Below are positions 32,563 to 44,500 of a stretch of DNA of 64,000 bases, piece by piece. Each line of letters begins with the position of its first letter. Positions within the stretch are counted from its first letter, which is position 1. The notes under the pieces were generated by a model. The model was not told the origin of the DNA. It did no database searches and worked only from the letters and a program-made list of their open reading frames with translations. The position numbers and the translations under genes were made by a program. This DNA is from an uncultured Clostridia bacterium (GTDB lineage: Bacteria > Bacillota > Clostridia > Christensenellales > Borkfalkiaceae), in NCBI GenBank assembly GCA_934248055.1, contig CAKQKI010000006.1, forward strand, positions 39,660 to 103,659, in the 5' to 3' direction.

Positions 32563-34287
32563 ATGAAAAATATAAAGAGAATTATCGGCGCGATTATGGC
32601 GCTTGGAATGATGGTGGGTTGTTGCGCCTGCAATAATCGTCAAAGCGGCAAAACGGTTGTAAAAATCGTAAATTACGAGGGCGGATACGGCGTTGAATGG
32701 CTGTATGAAGCAAAAAAACGTTTTCAGGCGGAAAATTCCGATATCGTGCTGGATATCAATACGACAAAGACCCCGAACGCTTCTACGATGAATTCGTCTG
32801 CAAGCGATTTGTATTTCGGCGGACAAGGGGATAACCCCCGTATGTTTGCGCAAAAGGGCTGGCTTGCGTCTATCGACGATATAGTCAATGAAAAATACGA
32901 TACCCGCGACGGTAAAAAAATTTCTATCGCCGATAAAATAGACGAGAGTTTTCAAACTATTTTAAAGGGCGCCGACGGCAAATTTTACGGATTGCCGTAT
33001 CCCGAATATTACGGCGGGCTTTCCTATGACGCGGATTTCTTCGATAAAGAAAATTTATATATCGCAGATCCTGTCGAAAACGGAACAAATACGGATGCCG
33101 ACCTGTCCCCTTGGGAGGCTTTCGGAATCACTACGAATTTTATTTCTCGCAAAACCGCAAAAAAAAGTTGTGGCGCCGATGGAAAGTACGGCACGTTTGA
33201 CGACGGAATGCCTACGTCGCTTACGGAATTTCTGGTGCTTTGCGATAAAATCAAAAACGACGTGGGCGCTACGCCTTTAACCATGTCGGGCGCGTCGTAC
33301 AGTTATATCGCTTTGTTGATAAACGGATTAGAGGCTTCTTTGTCGGGATATGAAGAAATGAGGGCTTCTTACGATTTTAAAGGTAGCGTAACGTACGTGA
33401 GCGGCTACACGGACGAGTCGATATTCGACGGAATCGATTATATCAGGAAACCCGAAACCGCACAAGCCGAAATAGATTGCAAAACAAACGGATATCTCAC
33501 TACTCAGACGGTTGCGCGTTATTATACGGACGCATTGATAGAGATTGCCGATAAAGAAGGCTGGTACTCCAAAGATTTCAAAAAAGGTACCGCAAGCAAT
33601 CTTGACGCGCAAGGGAATTTTATAGCAAGCGGTCTTAACGGAATCGAGAAAACGGCTATGCTGATTGAAGGTAGTTACTGGTTTACGGAAGCGCTTGAAA
33701 ACAATAAAATGGAAGATTATAAAAAACTCAGCGGAGGCAAAACGGAAAGAAACGTAAAATGGATGCCTCTTCCCGTAACGATCGATAAGCCGATTCTGAA
33801 AGAAGAAGACGCCAAGGAACGCGTATTGATGTCGTCTGCAATCAGGTGTTTTGCGTTTATCAACGCGAGAACTGAAAAAAAGCCTGCGGTATTAAAGGCA
33901 TGCAAGGAATTTCTTAAGTTTTTATATTCCGACGAAGAACTTGCCAAATATACTGCGAACAGCGGTATTATCAAGGCTTCCATGACCTATCCCGTTTCCG
34001 ATGAAGATTTAAGCGGTCTTAGCATTTTCCAAAAATCCGTGCTGGAAGTAAAAAGAAATTCAAGAGTCGTTTCAAGCGTTTCCGATAACGCAACGTTCCT
34101 TGCAAATTATACCGATTTTGCCGCTTCGAGCAGTAACGTTAAAAACATGCCTATGATTAAAAGCGGCGTAAATAACGTGCATTATCCTACCGTAACGAAG
34201 GCTCTGGATGCGGGATACGGTACGAAAACTATTTTCGAGTCCACTATGATTACTAAAGAAAACTGGGCGAAATATTATAAAGGATAA
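32563..34287 (+). CDS. Extracellular solute-binding lipoprotein (CUT1 ABC importer)
   Basis: 574 residues. The signal peptide ends in a Cys-rich lipobox (MMVGCCACNN), so lipidation is expected at about Cys21-24. VVKIVNYEGGYGVEWLYEAK and GKFYGLPYPEYYGGLSYDAD with a late KPAVLKACKEFLKFLYSDEE fit cluster B/D sugar-binding proteins. It is larger than the usual 420 residues, which suggests oligosaccharide ligands. Two permease genes follow directly. No ATPase is encoded here, so a shared MsmX-like ATPase must be supplied from elsewhere. Start chosen by AAGGAG upstream. Confidence 0.93.
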   Translation: MKNIKRIIGAIMALGMMVGCCACNNRQSGKTVVKIVNYEGGYGVEWLYEAKKRFQAENSDIVLDINTTKTPNASTMNSSASDLYFGGQGDNPRMFAQKGWLASIDDIVNEKYDTRDGKKISIADKIDESFQTILKGADGKFYGLPYPEYYGGLSYDADFFDKENLYIADPVENGTNTDADLSPWEAFGITTNFISRKTAKKSCGADGKYGTFDDGMPTSLTEFLVLCDKIKNDVGATPLTMSGASYSYIALLINGLEASLSGYEEMRASYDFKGSVTYVSGYTDESIFDGIDYIRKPETAQAEIDCKTNGYLTTQTVARYYTDALIEIADKEGWYSKDFKKGTASNLDAQGNFIASGLNGIEKTAMLIEGSYWFTEALENNKMEDYKKLSGGKTERNVKWMPLPVTIDKPILKEEDAKERVLMSSAIRCFAFINARTEKKPAVLKACKEFLKFLYSDEELAKYTANSGIIKASMTYPVSDEDLSGLSIFQKSVLEVKRNSRVVSSVSDNATFLANYTDFAASSSNVKNMPMIKSGVNNVHYPTVTKALDAGYGTKTIFESTMITKENWAKYYKG

Positions 34288-34292
34288 CTAAA

Positions 34293-35243
34293 ATGGAAAA
34301 TTGTCAAACCGCTGTTAAAAAAGCGTCTAAAATAGCGTCGCGGGAAAAATCAAGAATGATATTTTATGTTTCTTTGTTGATTATTCCGTTGTTTCAGTTT
34401 GCCGTTTGTTATATATACGTAAATATCAACACGATACGAATGGCTTTCTGGAATTATGAAATCAACACCGACGCTTTGGGATATACGTATAAATGGGCAG
34501 GCTTTAAAAATTTTGCAAGCGCCGCCGAAATACTGCTCGGAAAAACGTATATGATTTTAAATTCCTTAAAGTTTTTCCTGCTGTCGTTACTTCTGAGCGT
34601 TCCGTTGTCATTGATATTTTCCTTTTATTTATATAAAAAATATCCGCTTGCGGGATTATTTAAGGTGGTTTTGTTTTTACCGCAGATTATTTCGGGACTG
34701 ATTTTTTCTTTGTTATTCAAGTATATAGTCACGGACGTGTATATTTATATTTCCGACAAGTTTTTCAACAAAGAAGTTTTAGGATTGTTTGACAATATGA
34801 AAACCCGTTACGGCGCGGTTATGTTTTTCAATATATGGATATCGTTTGGCATAAACACGTTGATGTTCAGCGGAAGCATGAGCGGTATCGGGCATGAAAT
34901 CGTTGAAGCGTCGGAAATCGACGGGGTAAATATTATACAGGAATTTTTATACATAACGTTACCGCTTGTATATCCCACGATATGTTCTATTATCATCATT
35001 ATGACTACCGGCATTTTCACGAATCAGATGGAATTGTTCAGTATTTTCGGCGCGGCGGCGGAAGATATAGGTACGCTCGGATATTATTTATTCGTACATT
35101 CTCAATTATTGATCGAATCCGACTCTAATAAGCCTTCTTACAGCGAAATGGCTGCGCTCGGTTTTATTTTAACTTTAATAATGGTACCGGTTACGCTGTT
35201 ACTGCGCAAACTCCTGTATAAAGTCGGACCAAGCGAAGATTAA
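34293..35243 (+). CDS. ABC sugar permease, MalF/UgpA type
   Basis: 316 residues with six predicted membrane helices. The EAA loop that docks the ATPase is EASEIDGVNIIQEFLYITLP (about residues 207-226). LNSLKFFLLSLLLSVPLSLI marks the start of the conserved permease domain. It forms the importer with the next gene and the upstream binding protein, from which it is separated by 5 bp. Confidence 0.95.
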   Translation: MENCQTAVKKASKIASREKSRMIFYVSLLIIPLFQFAVCYIYVNINTIRMAFWNYEINTDALGYTYKWAGFKNFASAAEILLGKTYMILNSLKFFLLSLLLSVPLSLIFSFYLYKKYPLAGLFKVVLFLPQIISGLIFSLLFKYIVTDVYIYISDKFFNKEVLGLFDNMKTRYGAVMFFNIWISFGINTLMFSGSMSGIGHEIVEASEIDGVNIIQEFLYITLPLVYPTICSIIIIMTTGIFTNQMELFSIFGAAAEDIGTLGYYLFVHSQLLIESDSNKPSYSEMAALGFILTLIMVPVTLLLRKLLYKVGPSED

Positions 35244-35254
35244 GGAGAAACATT

Positions 35255-36202
35255 GTGAAAATAAATAATAAAAGGAAAGAAAGCAATTTTTTAAATAAGA
35301 TTGTAATAGGCGTGGTTCTGGCTGTTCTTTTGCTTTATACGCTGTCTATGCTTTTAATGTTCGTTTGGGGAATAATAACTTCGTTAAAATCGAGTTTTGA
35401 ATTCTTATATATGCATAACATACTCGGATTCCCAACGACCGAACACAGCAGAAACGAATTACTTTTCGGCAATTATCGGCGGGCGTTCAGGTATTTTGAA
35501 TTTACAAAACAGGTTTCTTTCTATTTCGGCGAGACCGAAGTGAACCATTATACCGAGAATAATCTTTTTACAATGATATTGAATACGTTGCTGTATGCCG
35601 GAGCAGGTGCGTTTTTAGCAACGATCGTGCCTGCGATAACGGCGTATTTATGCGCAAAATTCAAATATAAATTCAGCGGCGTTATCTACGGCGTTGTAGT
35701 TACGGTTATGACTATTCCCATTATAGGGTCTACGCCCGCAATGATTACCATGATGCGCGCTATAGGATTATATGATACGTTTTTAGGTTATTTTTTCCAA
35801 AAGTTCAGTTTTTGCGGTATGTATTTTTTAGTATTTCACGCATTTTTCGAAACAATGCCCGATACGTACAGCGAGGCTGCCGAAATCGACGGGGCAAATC
35901 ATTATATGATTCTGATAAAAATCATCTTGCCTTTGGCAGGCAAAATGATAGCGACGGTATTTCTGATTCAATTCGTGAATCACTGGAATGATTATCAGAC
36001 GGCGCTTATACACATGCCGACGCATCCTACCTTAGCGTATGGCGTTTACCGTATTGCGCACGAGGTGACGAGCGGCGATCTTGCGAATATACCCACGAGA
36101 ATATCTGTCTGTATGATGCTGGCAATACCTATTCTTACTATATTCGTTATATTCAAGGATAAAATTATGGGAAACGTTTCGATAGGGGGTATAAAAGGAT
36201 GA
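35255..36202 (+). CDS. ABC sugar permease, MalG/UgpE type
   Basis: 315 residues, six membrane helices, GTG start at 35255 with AAGGAG upstream. The EAA loop is EAAEIDGANHYMILIKIILP. The C-terminal PILTIFVIFKDKIMGNVSIG(G) is typical of MalG-type subunits. It overlaps the following exported-protein gene by 4 bp (ATGA), which ties that surface protein to the import system. Confidence 0.95.
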   Translation: MKINNKRKESNFLNKIVIGVVLAVLLLYTLSMLLMFVWGIITSLKSSFEFLYMHNILGFPTTEHSRNELLFGNYRRAFRYFEFTKQVSFYFGETEVNHYTENNLFTMILNTLLYAGAGAFLATIVPAITAYLCAKFKYKFSGVIYGVVVTVMTIPIIGSTPAMITMMRAIGLYDTFLGYFFQKFSFCGMYFLVFHAFFETMPDTYSEAAEIDGANHYMILIKIILPLAGKMIATVFLIQFVNHWNDYQTALIHMPTHPTLAYGVYRIAHEVTSGDLANIPTRISVCMMLAIPILTIFVIFKDKIMGNVSIGGIKG

Positions 36203-39200
36203 AAAATAAAACAATAAATAAAATTGCCAAAATCTTATTAGCGGCGTCGTTTACGTTTTTATTCGGAATGGCGAGCGTTGTCGCTATCGGCTCTCGCCAT
36301 GAAGTGACGGCGCAAAACGCGTTCGTAACGCCTGCAAACGAAATCAAAGAAATTTATGCTTTGAACGAGCAGTTTATCATGCCCGACGCGGTGATTAACG
36401 ATTCGGGTAAAGTTTATAACGTCAACCATTCATATTTAATTTATCCCGACGGTAAAGCGTATACCCGCAAGGCGTATTCGTTGAATCAGGCAGGCGCGTA
36501 TACCGCTTGCTTTGTTGCCGATACAGACGGGGCGCAGATTACCGCAGAGAAGCAATTCCGCGTGTATGGGGAAGCGTATTCGGTCAGTAAGGCTGGTACT
36601 TGTGAATACAGAGAGCAATTAAATATGGTCGATCCCGAAATCGCGCGCGTCGGCGGTTTAGGCGTTGTACTTAACAACGGGTCGGAATTCAGATATAATT
36701 CGGCGATAAATATAAGCGAAAGCGGATTGTTGACGCCGATTATTACCGTTTATCCGTATACCTTGACGGAAAAGTTAAATAAACCCAAGAATTATATAGA
36801 AGCGAATTGTACGATTGTTCGTCTTACCGATGCTTTTGACGAGAATAATTACGTTGACGTGGAAATCAGTTGGGACGCTTCCCTTGACGGAAACAATCAA
36901 TTATATTACAACTATTATTTTCGCGCGGGAACGTCGGTGGAGCGCCCGGCGGGATTCAGCCTTAATTCAACGGGCAGCGTTTCGCCATGGTGGTCCACTA
37001 TTTCTTATAATAACAGTTTATATAATATTCACCGTAAACCCGCAGCCCTGTTAAATCCTTACGGGCCGTACGGCACGCACGGAACTTACGGTTACCTGAA
37101 TGCCGACGACGCGGGACTTGAAATTTATTATGAATACGAAACCAAAAAGGTGTACGCAAAGGATAGAGATAATTTAATTTTTATCAGCGATTTAAGTTGC
37201 AAGGACGCATACGAAAATCCGTTCGGCGGCTTTACTACGGGGGAAGTGTACGTTTCGGTACTTGCCGATTATTATAAAGAAAATCAGTTCAACGTGGAAA
37301 TAGGCAGTATTTACGGGCTTTCCGGCGAACAGTTGAATATGCAGTATGCCAAAGACGAATTGCCCCCTGACGTTAAATTGTCCGTAAGCAACGAAGAATT
37401 CGGCGAAGTTATCATTGCCAAAGGCGAAGAATTCGAAATTCCTTCGTTTACCGCGCGGGACACAAGCAAAGTCGGCTCTATGCAGACAAGAGTTTACTAT
37501 GCGTACGGCACGAAAATGCAAACGCAAATCGGAGTTAAAAATAATAAGTTTATACCGGAAAAAGTAGGGCAATATGCCGTTTTATATATAAGTAAAGATA
37601 TTTACGGAAATTTGACCCGACGCGTTCTGGAATTAAATTGCGTGGAATGTAAAAACGGGCAGGTATTGCGTTTTTATTTCGATAAAGAGCAAGAAACCGA
37701 CTTATTATTGCGCGAAGATGAAGAAATAAGCGTTCTGGCGGGAAAAACATATAAATTAGCGAAACAAATCGTAGAAAGCGATAACGTATTCGATACGAAT
37801 ATCAGCGCATATTGCGTGTATAACGACGACGTAGCGACAAAAAAGTTTATCGATACGGAAAACAGAGAGATTCTTTTCAATCGTATAGGAACTTATAAAA
37901 TCGTTTATGAGTACGGAGATATCGTTCAACGCAAAAAAATCGTATATAGCGTAAAAAGTTGCGTTTCCGACGAAATGACAATCGAAAAGCCGACTTTCCC
38001 GGAGTATTTTATCAAAAACGCCTTATATACATTAGATTATTCTCCCGTAACGATTTATGACAGCGAGATAACCCGACAAGCCGCGCCCGAAGTGCAAGCG
38101 AGTTTTGACGACAAGGAATATGTTAAGGTTGATTTTGAAAAACTGAAAATCAACGCGGAAAAGTCTGTAAAATTCAGATATCTGTATCAGGATAAAGTGT
38201 TATATCAGACGGCAGAGCCTATTCCCGTCGTAGACGTTAATTTCGGAAACAAACTATTGCTGCAAAATTATTTTCAGGGCGACTTTAAATCGACGGCAGG
38301 CATAAGAAACGTCTGCTTTGTTTCCAACAAAGAAAACGGAGAAAACCGTCTGGATTTTATAAATCCCGTTTCTCTTAATGCGTTTAGTCTGTCTTTTGAA
38401 GTAAAAGAAGAATTAAGTAATTTTTCAGCGATGAAAATCGAATTGATAGATTATTACGACAGAGAAAACGCGATTGAAATTTTTTATAAGAAGAACGGCT
38501 CGAAAGCGTTTTATGAATTTAACGGCACTGCCTATCCCGCGACGAATTTTGTCGGTCCCGACAGTATTTTTTACGATAAATCGTCCAAAGGGTTTGTTTT
38601 GCGCAACGGAACGGTAATTCCTTACGTATCCGATTTAACGTCGGACAAAGTGATTTTTCACCTGACGTTACAGGGAATCGAGAGCAAAAGCGGTATCGTT
38701 CTGTCTAAATTAGGCGAGCAGAATATCTCCGACAGGGGTTACGATTCTTCCGATCCTACGATCACGGAAAAACAATCCGTCGGTCAATGGAACATAAATG
38801 AAGAACTTACGATTTTCAGACCCGACGTTACCGATATTTTATCGCCTTACGTGAAAGATAATTTTTCAATTACGGTATTAGCCCCGGACGGAAAAACGCC
38901 TTGCAAAGATTTATTGTCGGGGAACGATTTAAACGCTTATAATGCTTCCGCTCAGACGTATAAAATTAAACTTTCCGAATACGGAGAGTATACCATTCTG
39001 TATCAGTATACAGACCAGAGCGGCAATCACGTTTCCATAATGAGTTTTATTACCGTAACCGATAATGAAAAGCCTGCGTTCAGTCTTGAAAAAGGATATT
39101 TCGATAAAACCGTCGTAAAGGTTAAACTCGGAAACAGAGTAAATCTTGCGGGGTTTACCGCGAGCGATAATTATTCGAAGAGTGAAAATTTAAGAATTAT

Positions 39201-39357
39201 GATTTTAGCGGTAACTCCGAATTTCGACACGGTTGTTATCGACAGTAAAGATCTTTCGTATTTTCCTCAGATCAAAGGGTTGCATACGATACGGTATTTG
39301 TGTGCCGACGAAGCAGGGAACTATGTTTCGGTCAGTTATAAAATAATGGTTGAGTGA
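36199..39357 (+). CDS. Large exported protein with Ig-like domains
   Basis: 1052 residues. A basic start and hydrophobic helix with an Ala-rich cleavage region (EVTAQNA) indicate export. No LPxTG, SLH or C-terminal helix is seen, so how it is held at the surface is unclear. Several beta-sandwich modules can be seen in the second half, each ending in phrases such as GTYKIVYEYGD, GEYTILYQYTDQSGN and GLHTIRYLCADEAGN, which are Ig/HYR-like. The N-terminal 400 residues contain a Tyr/Asn-rich region that resembles a carbohydrate-binding or lectin-type fold. It is translationally coupled to the permease, so a glycan-capture role is likely. Confidence 0.8.
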   Translation: MKNKTINKIAKILLAASFTFLFGMASVVAIGSRHEVTAQNAFVTPANEIKEIYALNEQFIMPDAVINDSGKVYNVNHSYLIYPDGKAYTRKAYSLNQAGAYTACFVADTDGAQITAEKQFRVYGEAYSVSKAGTCEYREQLNMVDPEIARVGGLGVVLNNGSEFRYNSAINISESGLLTPIITVYPYTLTEKLNKPKNYIEANCTIVRLTDAFDENNYVDVEISWDASLDGNNQLYYNYYFRAGTSVERPAGFSLNSTGSVSPWWSTISYNNSLYNIHRKPAALLNPYGPYGTHGTYGYLNADDAGLEIYYEYETKKVYAKDRDNLIFISDLSCKDAYENPFGGFTTGEVYVSVLADYYKENQFNVEIGSIYGLSGEQLNMQYAKDELPPDVKLSVSNEEFGEVIIAKGEEFEIPSFTARDTSKVGSMQTRVYYAYGTKMQTQIGVKNNKFIPEKVGQYAVLYISKDIYGNLTRRVLELNCVECKNGQVLRFYFDKEQETDLLLREDEEISVLAGKTYKLAKQIVESDNVFDTNISAYCVYNDDVATKKFIDTENREILFNRIGTYKIVYEYGDIVQRKKIVYSVKSCVSDEMTIEKPTFPEYFIKNALYTLDYSPVTIYDSEITRQAAPEVQASFDDKEYVKVDFEKLKINAEKSVKFRYLYQDKVLYQTAEPIPVVDVNFGNKLLLQNYFQGDFKSTAGIRNVCFVSNKENGENRLDFINPVSLNAFSLSFEVKEELSNFSAMKIELIDYYDRENAIEIFYKKNGSKAFYEFNGTAYPATNFVGPDSIFYDKSSKGFVLRNGTVIPYVSDLTSDKVIFHLTLQGIESKSGIVLSKLGEQNISDRGYDSSDPTITEKQSVGQWNINEELTIFRPDVTDILSPYVKDNFSITVLAPDGKTPCKDLLSGNDLNAYNASAQTYKIKLSEYGEYTILYQYTDQSGNHVSIMSFITVTDNEKPAFSLEKGYFDKTVVKVKLGNRVNLAGFTASDNYSKSENLRIMILAVTPNFDTVVIDSKDLSYFPQIKGLHTIRYLCADEAGNYVSVSYKIMVE

Positions 39358-39375
39358 GCCTGTAAGGAGTAGAAA

Positions 39376-41487
39376 ATGAAATTCTTAAAGAAATGTTTAA
39401 TGTTTTTGTTGATAAGTTCCGTTTTGTGCGGCGCCGCAGGGTGTAAAGAAAGTCAGAGCGAGCATTACAAGCGCGATGACGACGCGCTTATAAAAAGAGT
39501 TTCCTATGACGGCGTTCATATCAATAATATAACTGAAACAAACCGTGAATTTATAAAAGACGGCAACACCGATTACGTTCTGATCGTGCCGGCGGTTCTT
39601 TCAGCCGAATTGACTACCGCTAAAAATGATTTTTTGTATCTTTTTAAGCAGGCGACGAATATCGATCTGATCGTATTGAAAGATACGGGTGTCAAACACA
39701 GTAAAAATGCAAAATATTTATCGATAGGCAATACCGAAACCTTTCAGTCTACGGGATTAACCGTAAGCGCAAGCGAACTCGGTTACGACGGCTATCAGAT
39801 ATTTACTGTTGACGATTCCATATATATGGTCGGCGCTTACGACGTGGGCAGCGCATTTTCAATCTATTCGTTTTTTGAGCATGCGTTCCATTACGAAGCT
39901 TACTATTCGGACTGCATGGTGATTGATAAAGACGTTAAAAACCTGAATTTCAAAATATTTGACGTTAAGGAAATTCCGGACGTAGCATTGAGAACTTCCG
40001 GTATGTTTGCGGAAATGGGGTATTACAGGGAAGAAACGCCCGACAGTAAATATTTTTCCGCAAGAATGAAATCTTTGCATCACAAGCATTACTGGGTAAT
40101 GCCTTTCTGCAAAAAATACGATAAAAGCACCGCAACTAATTCCGACCACTCTTCTTTTGTGGCGTTGCCGAAGGAAACGTACAGCGAAAAGCATCCGAAA
40201 TGGTATTCCAACAACGGAAATCAATTGTGCTATACGGCGCGCGGCGACGAAAAAGAACTCGATTTAATGGCGCAGGAACTTGCAAAAAAGATTATTTTTT
40301 CTTATCGGTTATACGATAAAGAATCGTATCCTTACATGAACGTTATTCACTTCGGTATGGAAGATAATTATAATTCCTGTTCGTGCGACGAATGCGTCAG
40401 ACTGTCTGATTACTACGGTACGGAAGCGGGGGCTGTTTGTATATTCGTCAATAAAGCGGCTAAGATTTTTAAAGAGTGGGAAAACGGAAAGTCTGTTTAC
40501 GAGTTGTTCGACAAAGAAGTAATCGGAAACGACGCAAGTTGGATGGACGTTGACCCGAAGCCTTATAAAAGAGACGATTTCAGAATTTTATTCTTTGCAT
40601 ACAACAATCTTGTAAAGGCGCCCGTTACTTACGATGCAGCCACAAAAAAGTATACGCCGAAAGACGACAAAGTAATTCTTCTTGACAACGTGGGAGTTTA
40701 TCACGCGGATATCGAAATGGACTGGTCCAACAGTTTATATAATCCTTATAACGAAGTAAACGAAGAAGCAAGGATTAACTTAGGGGCATGGGCAACGTTA
40801 ACGAATAAAATCTGGAACTGGAATTATTGTATTTATTACAATTCGAATACGGTGTTTTACGATGGCTTTAACACGATAAACGCAAACGATATCGCGTATC
40901 GCGCCGCTTGCGGCGTAGACGCCGTTTATACCGAAGGCGACGGCAGTCAATATGCAAGGGATACGGGGTTTAACGCCTTAAAAATGTATTTGCATTATAA
41001 ACTGTACTGGAATTCGGGGTTAAACACGCAGGAGTTAGTGGACAATTACTTCGACGCGATGTTTGCCGACGCTTCGGATATTATGTACGAGATGTTTATG
41101 GATATAAGAACTTACTGCGCATATATCTACCAAATCAACGGGCTTAACGATAAAAACAGCGTATATAACGCGATTGTTTACGAGAAATACTGGGATAAGC
41201 AAACGTTGAGAACCTGGATGAATATGTGTGACGAAGCCGTTTCGCTTATCGAAAAATACAAAGCGTCGAGTCCTGAGTATTATGAAAAATTACGCGGAAG
41301 AATAAAGCAGGAATACGTGTTTCCGTGCGTATTGTTTTTAAGATTATACGGAAATAAAATTCCCGTTGCGGAAAAGAACGAATTATTGAATAACTTAAAA
41401 TCGGACGCCGAGAAATACGATTTATTGAAGTTGCGGGACAGTAAATATCACGACAGATATCTGGTCGACATATTAAACGGTCTTTAA
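39376..41487 (+). CDS. DUF4838-type lipoprotein, probable glycan-binding or hydrolase
   Basis: 703 residues. The lipobox GAAGC (cleavage before about Cys23) predicts a lipid-anchored surface protein. Residues about 55-200 look like the N-terminal domain found in family 67/20-type enzymes (LTTAKNDFLYLFKQATNIDL, AKYLSIGNTETF). The central part matches DUF4838 proteins, with the NSCSCDECVRLSDYYG motif and a TIM-barrel-like layout including NVIHFGMEDNY. DUF4838 proteins occur in polysaccharide-degradation loci; catalytic activity is not established. It is a candidate for the only extracellular enzyme of the island. Confidence 0.8.
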   Translation: MKFLKKCLMFLLISSVLCGAAGCKESQSEHYKRDDDALIKRVSYDGVHINNITETNREFIKDGNTDYVLIVPAVLSAELTTAKNDFLYLFKQATNIDLIVLKDTGVKHSKNAKYLSIGNTETFQSTGLTVSASELGYDGYQIFTVDDSIYMVGAYDVGSAFSIYSFFEHAFHYEAYYSDCMVIDKDVKNLNFKIFDVKEIPDVALRTSGMFAEMGYYREETPDSKYFSARMKSLHHKHYWVMPFCKKYDKSTATNSDHSSFVALPKETYSEKHPKWYSNNGNQLCYTARGDEKELDLMAQELAKKIIFSYRLYDKESYPYMNVIHFGMEDNYNSCSCDECVRLSDYYGTEAGAVCIFVNKAAKIFKEWENGKSVYELFDKEVIGNDASWMDVDPKPYKRDDFRILFFAYNNLVKAPVTYDAATKKYTPKDDKVILLDNVGVYHADIEMDWSNSLYNPYNEVNEEARINLGAWATLTNKIWNWNYCIYYNSNTVFYDGFNTINANDIAYRAACGVDAVYTEGDGSQYARDTGFNALKMYLHYKLYWNSGLNTQELVDNYFDAMFADASDIMYEMFMDIRTYCAYIYQINGLNDKNSVYNAIVYEKYWDKQTLRTWMNMCDEAVSLIEKYKASSPEYYEKLRGRIKQEYVFPCVLFLRLYGNKIPVAEKNELLNNLKSDAEKYDLLKLRDSKYHDRYLVDILNGL

Positions 41488-41504
41488 TTAAATCAGGAGG
41501 CATT

Positions 41505-44500
41505 ATGAATAAAAAAACGAAGTTAACGTTGTGTCTTGCGCTTGGATTATTGTTGCCGTTATTTGTTTTTTGCGGCTGTAAAAACGACAATAAAAAAACG
41601 TCTACAAACGGCAACGTGTCCACGCAGGAAGAAGAAATAATATTATCTTATACCGACAAGAATCTTTCCATGATTGTAGACGATGAGAAAACTCCTCGGC
41701 TCGAAATAACGATTTTATCGGGGAAAGCGCCTGATTTTACATCGTCGGACCCGTCTGTTGCGACGGTAGACGGCGAAGGAAAGATAAAGGCCGTAAGTAA
41801 AGGGAAAGCCACGATTACGGCAACGTACGAAGGCAAGACCAGCGCTATAGAAGTCAGCGTCGGTTACGGCGATTACATTCCGTATCTCGATTTCATAAAC
41901 AGTATGGACAGCGAAGTAACCATCGGCAAGTCGTCTTTTGTAAACGTCGGCGCGGTGGTGTGCTTTAACGGAAAAACTTTTAGCGACGCTACTTTAAAGT
42001 ATGAAGTGACGAATGAACTCGGAAGCGTCGAAAACGGTATTTTTACCCCTTATAAAACCGGGAAAGGGCAAATAAAAGTTTCGGCAACGTGGAGAAATTA
42101 CGACGCTTCGCCGTTATTCGGAAGTATCGATATAAGCGTTGTTCCCGAAGTGCAACTGTACGTTAACGATAATAAAACGAACACGCTCGAAGTGTATACC
42201 AAAAGTTCTTTTGGCGGAAATGCTTTTGAAAACGTGATTCCGTTCGTTGCAAAAGGGTACGTAGACGGGGAAGAAGTAAAGCCTGCGGTAACCGTTGTAA
42301 GCGGAGAAGAGAAATTAACGTATAATTCGGGCGAACAAACGATTTCCGGTGTTAAATCGGGCGAAGCGGTGATTCGGTTGACGTATGAAGCGTACACGCA
42401 TGACGTAACGGTTAAAGTGTTGCCTACTATTGCAAAATACGGCGGAGAAGTTATAGATTTTTCCGCTCTCGACGGGGATTTGCCTTTAAAGAAAATTTTC
42501 GGAGAAGACGTTGAACTTATATCTGCTTATGACGAGCAATCCGTTTATCGGGTGTCGCAAAACAAAGTGCTTGGAATAGAAGTGAACGGAAAGTCTAAGC
42601 CAAAAGCGCGCGTTATTACGATATGTACGGATGAATGCGGCTATGAAGTGTCCGTTATGCCGTATACGAAAATTATTAAAACGGGTAAAGATTTTGAAAT
42701 TTTCGGTTTGGGTAACGACGTGAAAATCAACAACGGAACGGTTGCGGGCAAAGTGTCAGACGGGTATTACGTTTTAGGCGGCAATATCGACGCAAGCGAT
42801 TACGTTGCCGACGTGCAGTATAATATACACTCCATGAGTAATATATTGTTGCAGACCGGCGCGGGGCTTACGGGTACGTTTGACGGTCGCGGCTACACGA
42901 TCAATAATTTGACTTTGGGGAGTTTCGGATTGTTCGGCATAGTGTCGGGAACAATTAAAAACGTTGCATTCAGAAACGTAAAGTTTTTAGATGCGGGCAA
43001 AGCAAAGTATACTTACGTTCTGGCAAATTATATAGATAACGGCGCCTGCGTTGAAAACGTTTATATAAAATGCAAAGAAATGGATTACGTGGGGGCGCGC
43101 GCAACGGTCGCAAACGTCGTAAGAGAAAAAGCGGTATTTAACAATTGCCTGTTTGTGTTAGATTCGATACGGCTTGAAATCAGCGGAAGCACTATTTCGC
43201 ACAGCGATATAGGAACGAAGAATTTAGCGTATTCTTACGGCTCTCTGGTTTCTTCCGATTTTAACAGGTATTCTTACGTCGGAAATACGACGGCGAAGGC
43301 ATGGTCGAACGTTTACGTTATTTCGCCTTATTTTTTAACGGCGCAATGCAGTAACGGCTTTACAACGCTTGTAATGGACGGAGAAAATAACGCAAAAGGT
43401 AATTACGTTCTATCCGACGGCAAAACCGTACTTACGATTACGGACGAGCAAATAAAAGGCACCGTGGAAAAATACGAAAATTTACCCGCCGAAGCGAATG
43501 AAAACGACGTGTATATCGTTGAAAAAGAAACGCGTGGCGAAAAAAACATGCTTTTTTACGTGAGTAATACCAAATTTCTGTTCAGAAACGGAAAATGGGA
43601 AGAATTGATAACGTATTACAATTACAGCGGCGTGAAGAGATACGATAGCGTTGAAGCAATGCTCGCCGCGGGTATCGATTACACGGCTTTTGAAGAGAGC
43701 GGATACTGGTCGTTGCCCGACGGTTATATACCCGTATGGACGACCACGGGCGATTTCCCCGTTGAAGAAACGGATATTTATATTGAATTAGACCAAAGAA
43801 CGGGCGAAATCGACTTATCGGAAATATTTAAAGATCCCGTGAACGTTGAGCGTGTAGAAGTCAGAACGGACGAAGATTTAACGGCTACTTTGCACGGGAA
43901 CGTATTGAAAATATGGAACGGGTCTGAAGAATTTATTGCGGACGGGCAAATCAGGCAACTTGTTTTTGTGACGGAAAGCGGACGTGTTTGCGTTAACGTG
44001 AAAATTTGCAGCGCGATTATAAGCAGCCTGAAAGATTTGCAGGACGTGTTTAAAATTACCGAAGGGAACGTAGTGCAACACGACGCTTATAATTATCAGA
44101 TTGAAATCAGAAACTCGTTTAACGGATATTACGTGCTTGCGAACGATATAACGGCGAATGATTCGGACGCTATGCATCGCGTTCTTTCCGACGGCGTGCT
44201 TGAAAAGATTTTTGAAAAATTCAACTATTTCCCGAACAGAGTACCTTATTTTACGGGCGGACTGACGGGTACGTTCGACGGAAACGGACACACGATTTCG
44301 AATTTAAAAATAGGCGATTGCGGGTTATTCGGTATCGTCAACGGCGGAACGATTAAAAACGTTGGGCTTGTAAACGTAAAACTGTATGCTTCGGCTCATA
44401 GCGCTAAATGTACGTTAGGCGCGTCTATGCACAATGCGAAACTCGAAAACGTGTATATTTCGTCAAGCGGTATCGACGACGACACTCTTAAACCCGACGG